Source: CAYQLK01 sp964418515 (GTDB lineage Bacteria; Patescibacteriota; Microgenomatia; CAYQLK01). Taken from it: a stretch of DNA of 14,541 nt. The position numbers and the translations under genes are program-made. The notes below the pieces were generated by a model, which was not told where the DNA came from, made no database searches, and worked only from the letters and a program-made list of their open reading frames with translations. Where the stretch lies: contig CAYQLK010000023.1 of NCBI GenBank assembly GCA_964418515.1, forward strand, positions 1 through 14,541. The letters are read 5' to 3'. Below, in pieces: positions 1 to 5,160 of this stretch. Each line of letters begins with the position of its first letter. The first letter of the stretch is position 1.

Positions 1-16
1 GCTCTACTAATAAAAA

Positions 17-406
17 TCAATCTAATTTCACCCAACCGCGAGAATCCTTTTTGTCAAAAATAGGCGGAACCAAAAATTTTGTAACCGACTTAATAAAAAT
101 CAAACTTACATAATTTACCTTCTCCAACCTCACCCAAAACCGCTCATCGAGATCCATAAGTGTCGTATATTCCTTTTTTATTTTTGCTAAATCAACCCTA
201 TCGGGATGATCAAAATATATTACTTTTGAGACTAAAAATTGACCTACAACACCTTCACCAGGCTCCTTTATATAAACCACATCACCAACCGACACATCAC
301 AAAATGGGGAAATTTTAATTTTTGAAAATCTTCCATCAACCGTCTTTTGACCCGCAAATATTTTCTCAATATTTTTTTTGCTAAATATTCCTAAGTGTTT
401 AGCCAT
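17..406 (-). CDS. ASCH-domain (PUA-like) protein
   Basis: A 129-residue protein consisting of a single ASCH-type domain. The signature GxKxx(E/D)xR is visible as G19-Q-K21-T-V-D24-G-R26, followed by a VSVGDVVYIKEPG strand-turn-strand and a VVGQFLVSKVIYF strand, the usual order in small bacterial ASCH proteins. ASCH domains have a PUA-like beta-barrel and are predicted to bind RNA or modified nucleotides; the best-studied small member, E. coli YqfB, is an amidohydrolase on N4-acetylcytidine. I cannot assign substrate or enzymatic activity here, and the usual glutamate of the signature is an aspartate. The start ATG lies inside the last codons of galU: the genes share the 8 bp ATGGCTAA at 399-406, so this gene is translated from the galU message. 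The stop is TGA at 17-19. Confidence 0.75.
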   Translation of the reverse strand: MAKHLGIFSKKNIEKIFAGQKTVDGRFSKIKISPFCDVSVGDVVYIKEPGEGVVGQFLVSKVIYFDHPDRVDLAKIKKEYTTLMDLDERFWVRLEKVNYVSLIFIKSVTKFLVPPIFDKKDSRGWVKLD

Positions 407-1289
407 TTTTCTTTGAAGTCAAAACCTCTTCAAGATAATTTTTAAAATCGCCTGACAACTCTTGATGTTTTAACCCAAAGTCCACAACAGCTTTAATGTA
501 TTCAAGCTTATTACCACAATCGTAATATTTTCCGTTTTTTATTTCAGTCGCATAAACATCCGCACCATTTTTACACAATGTATTTATTGCGTCTGCCAAA
601 ACCAATTCACCACCGTGGCCTTTTTCCAAATGGTCTAAAACCTCCCAAATTTCTGGAGTTAATACATATCCCGAGACCGAAGCTAGGTTTGATGGCCGAT
701 TTTCAATTCCAGGTTTCTCTATTAACTCAGAAACTTTTACCACACCTTCATCAACTCGTTCACCTTTAGCAAAACCATATCTTTTTGCATCTGATTCTTT
801 ATCTGTTGTAATCGCTGCCAAAATCGTTCCATTATATTTTTCATAAGACTCAACCAGCTGAGTCGCCCTAGACGGCATAGCATCTATAAAATCATCCCCC
901 CAGAGGACCAGAAACGGCTCATCATTTAACAAATGCCTTGCACACTTAACCGGCGTTGCATTACCAAGAGGGCCCTTCTGTCGTACATAAATAAAATTCG
1001 CCATCTCAGCAATCCTTCTAACTTGTTCGAGCTCGGCTTCTTTTCCCGAATCTTCTAATCTTTTTTCTAATTCAAAAGGATAATCAAAATGATCTTCGAT
1101 TGATCTTTTTTGCCAACCAGTCACAATAATCACATCTTCAATTCCAGCCGCAACCGCATCTTCAACGACATATTGAATAATTGGCTTATCAACAATTGGC
1201 AACATTTCTTTTGGCTGTGCCTTTGTTGCTGGTAAAAATCTCGTCCCGTAACCAGCAGCTGGAATAACAACTTTTCTTATTTTCTTCAT
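399..1289 (-). CDS. galU: UTP-glucose-1-phosphate uridylyltransferase (UDP-glucose pyrophosphorylase)
   Basis: A 296-residue, full-length GalU-family nucleotidyltransferase making UDP-glucose from UTP and glucose-1-phosphate in the cytoplasm. The nucleotide-binding signature AAGYGTRFLPATKAQPKEML is at residues 11-30, the metal-binding GDD at 131-133, EKPG at 191-194, and the YDCGNKLEY segment at 256-264 corresponds to the conserved C-terminal DCGxKLGY. The uracil-binding stretch reads QKGPLGNATPV (104-114), which differs from the E. coli QxxPLGLGHAV form; from memory, similar variants occur in CPR GalU proteins. Its product would serve the sugar-nucleotide and glycosyltransferase genes at 5161-9605. 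It begins with ATG, lacks an obvious Shine-Dalgarno, and overlaps the downstream ASCH gene by 8 bp. I could not define a convincing promoter for it in 1290-1400. Confidence 0.95.
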   Translation of the reverse strand: MKKIRKVVIPAAGYGTRFLPATKAQPKEMLPIVDKPIIQYVVEDAVAAGIEDVIIVTGWQKRSIEDHFDYPFELEKRLEDSGKEAELEQVRRIAEMANFIYVRQKGPLGNATPVKCARHLLNDEPFLVLWGDDFIDAMPSRATQLVESYEKYNGTILAAITTDKESDAKRYGFAKGERVDEGVVKVSELIEKPGIENRPSNLASVSGYVLTPEIWEVLDHLEKGHGGELVLADAINTLCKNGADVYATEIKNGKYYDCGNKLEYIKAVVDFGLKHQELSGDFKNYLEEVLTSKKNG

Positions 1290-1489
1290 ATTTATTTAAT
1301 TATCTTGATACTAAATATAATAAACCAATTAGGCACAAAATATTACCACAACTATGATCAAAATCCTATAATATTGTGCCGCAAGGCTCATTGTGCTAAA
1401 ATCGCGTTTTTAGAGGCTTAAAAAAGCAAAATAAATATGCTAATATTTGCTCTGCTTTACTTTCTAGAGCTAGTACTTAAGGGTTAATT
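1290..1489. promoter_or_regulatory. Divergent galU/secE intergenic region with inverted repeat GGCACAA...TTGTGCC
   Basis: This 200 bp AT-rich region separates minus-strand galU from plus-strand secE. It contains a perfect 7 bp inverted repeat, GGCACAA at 1332-1338 and TTGTGCC at 1374-1380, with arm centres 42 bp apart, about four helical turns. The right arm coincides with the predicted -35 of the secE promoter, and another TTGTGC is at 1391-1396. I see no tRNA-Trp or rpmG gene, which precede secE in many bacteria. An operator function is inference only. Confidence 0.35.
1374..1402 (+). promoter_or_regulatory. Predicted sigma-70-type promoter for secE-nusG-rplK-rplA
   Basis: A -35-like TTGTGC (1374-1379) lies 17 bp upstream of TAAAAT (1397-1402). 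The -10 is preceded by TG one base away (TGCTAAAAT), an extended -10 arrangement that can compensate for a weak -35. Transcription would start near 1409, about 80 nt before the secE ATG. The assignment rests on motif and spacing alone. Confidence 0.55.
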
Positions 1490-1741
1490 ATGGCAAAAAC
1501 AAACAAGTCCAAAAAGCTTGCACTACCTTCGGTTAGTCCAATCAGGGTCGCAAAAGGCAATCCTGTTAGTACTTATCTCTTGCAGTCTAAAGACGAATTT
1601 AAAAAAATAATTTGGCCAACCAGAAACGAAGCAATAAGACTGACAATCATTGTCATTATTGCAAGTATTCTTATTGGAACAATCTTAACCTTGATTGATC
1701 TTGGCCTAGCTAAAGCAGTCGACAGTCTGCTTAAAATTTAA
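1490..1741 (+). CDS. secE: Preprotein translocase subunit SecE
   Basis: An 83-residue single-span SecE, the small essential subunit of the SecYEG protein-export channel in the cytoplasmic membrane. The conserved amphipathic segment before the membrane span is clear (DEFKKIIWPTRNEA, residues 35-48, with the WPT motif), followed by one transmembrane helix at about 51-72. The first 30 residues are basic and poorly conserved, as in other one-span SecE proteins. An AAGGG element sits 6 nt upstream of the ATG. The stop codon is one base away from the nusG ATG, so the two are almost certainly co-translated, the usual bacterial secE-nusG order. Confidence 0.93.
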   Translation: MAKTNKSKKLALPSVSPIRVAKGNPVSTYLLQSKDEFKKIIWPTRNEAIRLTIIVIIASILIGTILTLIDLGLAKAVDSLLKI

Positions 1742-1742
1742 T

Positions 1743-2516
1743 ATGACCGACAACAAACAAACATTAAATGATGACCTAGATGACACCGCCGTTAACGCGG
1801 TTTTACCCGTCGAGGAATCAGAAACAATTGAATCAGATTCCGAATCTAGTGAAACAAACGAAGTATCTCTAGTCGAAGAAAAAGTTGAAGTTGAAAAGTC
1901 CGAAGACACAACCCCAGCTCAAACAGAAACTGAAGATGTTGAAGCAGGTGAAGTTACAGAAACCGACGATACCCCAACAGTAATCGATAACCCAAATGCT
2001 AAATGGTATGTCGTACACACTTATTCCGGTCACGAACAAAAGGTCGCGATTACTCTAAAACAAAGAGTCGCTTCACTTGGTATGACTGACAAAATTTTAG
2101 ATATCTTAGTTCCTACACAAGACAAAATTGAAATCCGAGAAGGGAAAAAATCAACAATTAAAGAAAAAATCTTCCCTGGATACATTCTTGTTCGCATGGA
2201 ACTCAATGACGAAAGCTGGCTAGCCGTCAGATCAACTCAAGGTGTTACCTCTTTTGTTGGTATTGGCAACAAACCAACCCCACTTCCAGAGAGCGAAGTC
2301 GATGTAATCAAAAAATACATGTCCATGGAAGCTCCTCGATTCAAGGCTAAATTTAGCATTGGCGAAGCAGTTCGTATTGCTGACGGACCATTTGCAGAAT
2401 TCCTTGGCACAATTTCAGAAATTGACGAAGAGAAAGGCAAGCTTAAAGTCTTAGTCAGTATCTTCGGACGAGAGACCCCAGTAGAACTAGACTTCTTACA
2501 AGTAAACAGACTTTAA
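1743..2516 (+). CDS. nusG: Transcription termination/antitermination factor NusG with acidic N-terminal extension
   Basis: A 257-residue NusG, longer than the usual ~180 residues. Residues 1-84 form an acidic, low-complexity extension (28 Asp/Glu, 3 Lys) that is probably disordered. The NGN domain starts at AKWYVVHTYSGHE (from residue 86) and contains IFPGYILVRM; the KOW domain follows with VRIADGPFAEFLGTISEID and ends in ELDFLQVNRL. NusG binds RNA polymerase at the clamp and controls pausing, and couples to ribosomal protein S10 or Rho. No other methionine precedes the NGN domain and the ATG is one base after the secE stop, so the long start is well supported. rplK follows after 8 bp. Confidence 0.95.
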   Translation: MTDNKQTLNDDLDDTAVNAVLPVEESETIESDSESSETNEVSLVEEKVEVEKSEDTTPAQTETEDVEAGEVTETDDTPTVIDNPNAKWYVVHTYSGHEQKVAITLKQRVASLGMTDKILDILVPTQDKIEIREGKKSTIKEKIFPGYILVRMELNDESWLAVRSTQGVTSFVGIGNKPTPLPESEVDVIKKYMSMEAPRFKAKFSIGEAVRIADGPFAEFLGTISEIDEEKGKLKVLVSIFGRETPVELDFLQVNRL

Positions 2517-2524
2517 AAAATAAA

Positions 2525-2950
2525 ATGGCAAAAAAAATTAAAAGCTTAGTCAAATTAAACGTGCGCGCAGGGGCAGCTACAGCTGCACCACCTGTTGGTA
2601 CTGCACTTGGACCTCACGGTGTGCCGATTATGGACTTCGTGAACCAATTCAACGAAAAAACCAAAGAGCAAAAGGGTGACTTATTGCCTGTAATCATTAC
2701 TATCTACGAAGATCGTAGCTTTGACTTCATTACCAAACAGCCTCCAATTGCTGAAATGATCAAAAAAGCACTAAATACCGACAAGGGTTCAGCTAAACCT
2801 GGCCGAGAAGCAAAAGGCAAACTCACCAAGTCTCAAGCTGAAGATATTGCTAAAGCAAAGATGCCTGACCTTAACACGACCGATATTGAATCAGCTGTCA
2901 AAGTTGTTGGTGGTGTCGCAAGATCTATGGGTGTAGAAATCGAAAAATAA
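2525..2950 (+). CDS. rplK: 50S ribosomal protein L11
   Basis: A 141-residue L11, standard length, aligning without gaps to E. coli L11 at its N terminus. L11 binds the GTPase-associated region of 23S rRNA and takes part in factor binding and the stringent response. The N-terminal domain has AAPPVGTALGPHGVPIMDF (residues 20-38); the C-terminal rRNA-binding domain contains KGSAKPGREAKGKLT and ends in VVGGVARSMGVEIE. Two positions near the antibiotic-binding cleft differ from the common sequence: Thr26 instead of Pro and Pro30 instead of Gln. It lies 8 bp after nusG and 17 bp before rplA, without a recognisable Shine-Dalgarno. Confidence 0.97.
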   Translation: MAKKIKSLVKLNVRAGAATAAPPVGTALGPHGVPIMDFVNQFNEKTKEQKGDLLPVIITIYEDRSFDFITKQPPIAEMIKKALNTDKGSAKPGREAKGKLTKSQAEDIAKAKMPDLNTTDIESAVKVVGGVARSMGVEIEK

Positions 2951-2967
2951 ATAAAACAACTTATCCT

Positions 2968-3639
2968 ATGGCTACAAAAACAAAAAAATCCTCCGCTCCA
3001 AAAATAACCCGCTCTAAATCTTATTCAACTGCTAGTGCTCTTGTTGAAAAAACTAAACAGTACACATCTACTGAAGCCGTCGATTTGGCTAAAAAAACCG
3101 CTCGCACAAAATTTGACGGCACTATTGAAGCACATTTTGTCTTAAACAAAAAAGATCAAAAATTTAGCCTTAGTTTCCCTAATCCTTTAAACACCGAAAC
3201 CAAAAAAGTATTAGTCTTTGGCCAAGCCACAGCTGGCACTAATATAATCCTAGCTGGAGAGAATACCATTAACGAGATTCGTGAAGGAAAAATGGTTCCA
3301 GGTAGAGACTTTGATATGGTAATCGCCACACCAGAAGCTATGCCTATGTTAGCTCAAATCGCAAAAACACTCGGACCAAAGGGGATGATGCCTAATCCAA
3401 AAAATGGCTCAATTACCGACAAGCCTGATTCAGTTATTAAAAATATGTCAGCAGGCCAAGTTTATCTAAAAACTCAACCAGAACAACCAGTACTGCACGT
3501 AGGATTTGGCAAATCTAGCTGGGAAAACGACAAAATAATCGAAAACTTCGAAACCCTAACTCAAGCACTTGGCAAAGATCAAATCAAAAGAGTCTACATT
3601 AATTCCACAATGGGGCCATCAATCACTGTTAAACTCTAA
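2968..3639 (+). CDS. rplA: 50S ribosomal protein L1
   Basis: A 223-residue L1, close to the usual 225-235. L1 forms the mobile stalk at the ribosomal E site and in many bacteria represses its own operon. The conserved core is clear: DMVIATPEAMPMLAQIAKTL (from residue 116) followed by GPKGMMPNPKNGSIT (to about 150), with a C-terminal SSTMGP-like INSTMGPSITVKL end. The segment that usually reads LPHGTGK in strand one is diverged (SFPNPLNTETKKVLVFGQ), and the first 18 residues are Lys/Ser-rich. It is the last gene of the first transcription unit; a new promoter begins 10 bp after its stop. Confidence 0.96.
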   Translation: MATKTKKSSAPKITRSKSYSTASALVEKTKQYTSTEAVDLAKKTARTKFDGTIEAHFVLNKKDQKFSLSFPNPLNTETKKVLVFGQATAGTNIILAGENTINEIREGKMVPGRDFDMVIATPEAMPMLAQIAKTLGPKGMMPNPKNGSITDKPDSVIKNMSAGQVYLKTQPEQPVLHVGFGKSSWENDKIIENFETLTQALGKDQIKRVYINSTMGPSITVKL

Positions 3640-3649
3640 ACAGTTGTGC

Positions 3650-3678
3650 TTGACAGCACTTACGATTTAATCTAGAAT
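3650..3678 (+). promoter_or_regulatory. Strong sigma-70-type promoter for rplJ-rplL
   Basis: TTGACA (3650-3655, perfect consensus) and TAGAAT (3673-3678, 5/6 match) are separated by exactly 17 bp, the best promoter in the window. The predicted start near 3685 gives a leader of about 145 nt before the rplJ ATG. A 5 bp inverted repeat, GTGCT (3646-3650) and AGCAC (3655-3659), brackets the -35 element. Confidence 0.82.
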
Positions 3679-3690
3679 TTGCCAGCAACA

Positions 3691-3830
3691 GTCCTAAGAC
3701 CGCCTTGGTAGAAACTGTTTACTAGTTTCATAAATCCGGCGCAGGAAAGATAATATTTTTGTTTACTTAATCTTTCCTTTGGTCACAATTAAGCAATAAT
3801 TTAGGACCTAATATAAGATTAAGTTTTTTT
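3691..3830 (+). ncRNA. L10 leader (rplJ-rplL autoregulatory RNA) with antiterminator/terminator switch
   Basis: Three mutually constraining structures can be read. (1) A putative L10-binding, kink-turn-like element: TCCT (3692-3695) pairs with AGGA (3743-3746), an asymmetric loop AAGAC/C follows, then CGCC (3701-3704) pairs with GGCG (3738-3741) and GAAACT (3711-3716) with AGTTTC (3724-3729). (2) An antiterminator: 3743-3751 pairs perfectly over 9 bp with 3770-3778. (3) A terminator: 3765-3774 pairs with 3815-3824 over 10 bp, with inner pairing of 3781-3784 to 3805-3808 and 3787-3791 to 3797-3801, followed by a T run to 3830. Structures 1 and 2 share AGGA; structures 2 and 3 share 3770-3774. 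The TCCTAAGACCGC string resembles L10-leader sequences as I remember them. In Bacillus subtilis, L10(L12)4 controls rplJL by attenuation with this logic. The pairing is seen; L10 binding is inferred. Confidence 0.78.
3765..3830 (+). terminator. Putative conditional intrinsic terminator (attenuator) in front of rplJ
   Basis: ACTTAATCTT (3765-3774) is exactly complementary to AAGATTAAGT (3815-3824), and seven T residues occupy 3824-3830, directly abutting the rplJ ATG at 3831. The base of the stem is AT-rich, so termination may be only partial, which would suit an attenuator. Because the hairpin ends at the start codon and no Shine-Dalgarno is present, the same structure could also hinder ribosome access. 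Confidence 0.6.
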
Positions 3831-4364
3831 ATGGATACAAAAAGTTCAAACAGAATAAAAAAAGAAGCTGAGGTTAAAGTTTTAACTGAAAAATTTACCC
3901 GTGCAAAAAGTGTAGTTCTCGCCGATTTCAGAGGCATGACCATGCCACAAATTCAAGCGCTAAGAATCAAACTTAAAGAAGCTGGTGCGGAATTCTCAGT
4001 CGCCAAAAATACCTTAGTTAAAAAATCCTTAATCGACTCAGGTTACTCTGGTGTCAAAGATGAAGATTTTCAAGGACCAATCGGTACACTTTTTAGCTAT
4101 GAGGATGAAATTTCACCAATAAAAGCCATAGTTAATTTTAAGAAAGAAAATAGTCTTCCAGAAATAAAATTTGGATATTTTGAGAAAAACTACATCTCCG
4201 ATTCAGAAATCAATCAACTCGCCACTTTACCATCCAAGCCGGAATTGTACGCCAAAGTCGTTGGCGGACTATCTTCGCCTTTGTACGGAATTGTCGGAGT
4301 ATTACAAGCTAATCTGCGCAATTTAGTCTATACCCTAGACCAAATTCGTGCCCAGAAATCATAA
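3831..4364 (+). CDS. rplJ: 50S ribosomal protein L10
   Basis: A 177-residue L10, of typical length. L10 anchors the L7/L12 dimers to the 50S stalk base, and the L10(L12)4 complex is the usual repressor of its own leader. Recognisable parts are the N-terminal rRNA-binding domain with VVLADFRGMTMPQIQALRIKL, the AEFSVAKNTLVKKSL segment, a central LPEIKFGYFEKNYIS stretch, and the C-terminal helix PLYGIVGVLQANLRNLVYTL that carries the L7/L12 dimers. Translation begins at an ATG with no Shine-Dalgarno, directly after a T7 tract. rplL follows after 26 bp. Confidence 0.96.
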   Translation: MDTKSSNRIKKEAEVKVLTEKFTRAKSVVLADFRGMTMPQIQALRIKLKEAGAEFSVAKNTLVKKSLIDSGYSGVKDEDFQGPIGTLFSYEDEISPIKAIVNFKKENSLPEIKFGYFEKNYISDSEINQLATLPSKPELYAKVVGGLSSPLYGIVGVLQANLRNLVYTLDQIRAQKS

Positions 4365-4371
4365 ATATAGA

Positions 4372-4382
4372 AAAGGAGGTGA
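4372..4382 (+). promoter_or_regulatory. Extended Shine-Dalgarno of rplL
   Basis: AAAGGAGGTGA is complementary over 11 bases to the canonical 3' end of 16S rRNA and ends 8 nt before the ATG at 4391. It decides the rplL start: a GTG at 4379, in frame and giving four more codons, lies inside this element and is therefore unlikely to be used. Nearly all other genes here have no such site, which fits the higher synthesis rate needed for L7/L12 (four or more copies per ribosome). Confidence 0.9.
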
Positions 4383-4390
4383 CAGGAATA

Positions 4391-4831
4391 ATGGAAGATG
4401 CTCAAACACAAGTAGCCGAAGCCGAAACAAAATCAAATGTTAAGGTATCCGCAAAACTTGAAAAATTAATTTCAGAAATTGAAACCCTCTCGGTCATCGA
4501 ATTATCTGAGCTTGTAAAAGCTTTAGAAGAAAAATTCGGTGTTACCGCCGCAGCCCCTGTCGCAGTGGCCGCAGGAGGTGCAGCTAGTACAGCTGACGCA
4601 CCAGTAGCTGAAGAGAAAGACTCATACGAAGTCGTTTTAGCTGAAGCAGGCGCAAACAAAATCGCCGTAATTAAAGCCGTTCGTGAAATAAATCAGGAAT
4701 TAGGATTAGCTGAAGCAAAAGCTTTAGTTGATGCTGCTCCAAAAACTTTGATCGAAAACGCTAAGAAAGAAGCAGCTGAAGAGGCAAAGAAAAAGCTCGA
4801 AGAAGCAGGCGCAAAAGTTGAATTGAAGTAA
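4391..4831 (+). CDS. rplL: 50S ribosomal protein L7/L12
   Basis: A 146-residue L7/L12 when started at the ATG after the Shine-Dalgarno, against about 120-128 residues in most bacteria. A ~20-residue polar N-terminal extension (MEDAQTQVAEAETKSNVKVS) precedes the dimerisation domain (LEKLISEIETLSVIELSELV, then KALEEKFGV). An Ala/Gly/Val hinge follows, then the C-terminal factor-binding domain (EVVLAEAGANKIAVIKAVRE, GLAEAKALVDAAPKTL, ending LEEAGAKVELK). It forms the flexible stalk that recruits translational GTPases. It is the last gene of the rplJ unit and is followed by a strong intrinsic terminator. Confidence 0.97.
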   Translation: MEDAQTQVAEAETKSNVKVSAKLEKLISEIETLSVIELSELVKALEEKFGVTAAAPVAVAAGGAASTADAPVAEEKDSYEVVLAEAGANKIAVIKAVREINQELGLAEAKALVDAAPKTLIENAKKEAAEEAKKKLEEAGAKVELK

Positions 4832-4853
4832 ATTTATTTATTTCAAATAAGCT

Positions 4854-4885
4854 AAAAAACACCTCTATTTTAGGGGTGTTTTTTT
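4854..4885 (+). terminator. Intrinsic terminator after rplL
   Basis: AAAAAACACCTC (4854-4865) pairs with GGGGTGTTTTTT (4873-4884) around a 7-base loop, with one T-G wobble, and the descending arm runs into a seven-base T tract (4879-4885). This is a textbook Rho-independent terminator and closes the ribosomal-protein unit. Confidence 0.92.
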
Positions 4886-4907
4886 GTGCTTTTAATTAAT
4901 CAACCCC

Positions 4908-4936
4908 TTGTAATATTCAAGCCAAACCGATATATT
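4908..4936 (+). promoter_or_regulatory. Predicted promoter for the small HTH gene
   Basis: TTGTAA (4908-4913) and TATATT (4931-4936) are 17 bp apart. They lie just after the rplL terminator, giving a leader of about 20 nt before the ATG at 4964. A start that close would leave little room for a Shine-Dalgarno, and none is seen. Confidence 0.5.
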
Positions 4937-4963
4937 TTAATATAGTTTGAATCACAAAAATTT

Positions 4964-5158
4964 ATGGCAAAAATCGGAGAGGACTGGCCAGAGCTATTAA
5001 CAGTAAAAGAAGTTGCAAATATTTTGCGAGTTTCCCCGCTGACAATCAAACGCTGGGGTAAACGTGGCAAGCTAACCCCTATCAGAATCAATTCACGCGG
5101 CGACAGGCGCTACAAAAAAGAAGCCGTACTCTGGGCTCTCGGTATTAACCCCGACTAA
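4964..5158 (+). CDS. Small BldC/MerR-like helix-turn-helix DNA-binding protein
   Basis: A 64-residue protein that is almost entirely one winged helix-turn-helix domain. LLTVKEVANILRVSPLTIKR (residues 11-30) is the HTH; the wing KLTPIRINSRGDRRYKKEAV follows, matching the MerR/excisionase-like family, in particular the single-domain BldC type (RVxxxTVxRWxxxGKLxxIRxxGxxRRYxxxEV). It lacks any effector domain. Target genes are unknown. It sits where rpoB would lie in the classical rplKAJL-rpoBC order, has its own promoter, and ends 2 bp from the convergent phosphoglucomutase stop. It could instead be an excisionase-like remnant, but no integrase or phage gene is nearby. Confidence 0.82.
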   Translation: MAKIGEDWPELLTVKEVANILRVSPLTIKRWGKRGKLTPIRINSRGDRRYKKEAVLWALGINPD

Positions 5159-5160
5159 AC

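Noticed and set aside
578..769. Plus-strand frame antisense to galU
   Set aside because: It lies wholly within a well-conserved gene, has no recognisable domain and is explained by the galU reading frame; the other overlapping frames in the window were dismissed for the same reason.
1290..1489. tRNA-Trp or rpmG upstream of secE
   Set aside because: I looked for a cloverleaf and a ~50-residue L33 frame in this interval and found neither.
4379..4390. GTG start for rplL adding MTGI
   Set aside because: The GTG is part of the Shine-Dalgarno itself; the ATG at 4391 has correct spacing to it.
4964..5158. Phage excisionase marking an integrated element
   Set aside because: The HTH resembles excisionase-like folds, but there is no integrase, attachment repeat or phage gene nearby and the flanks are housekeeping genes.
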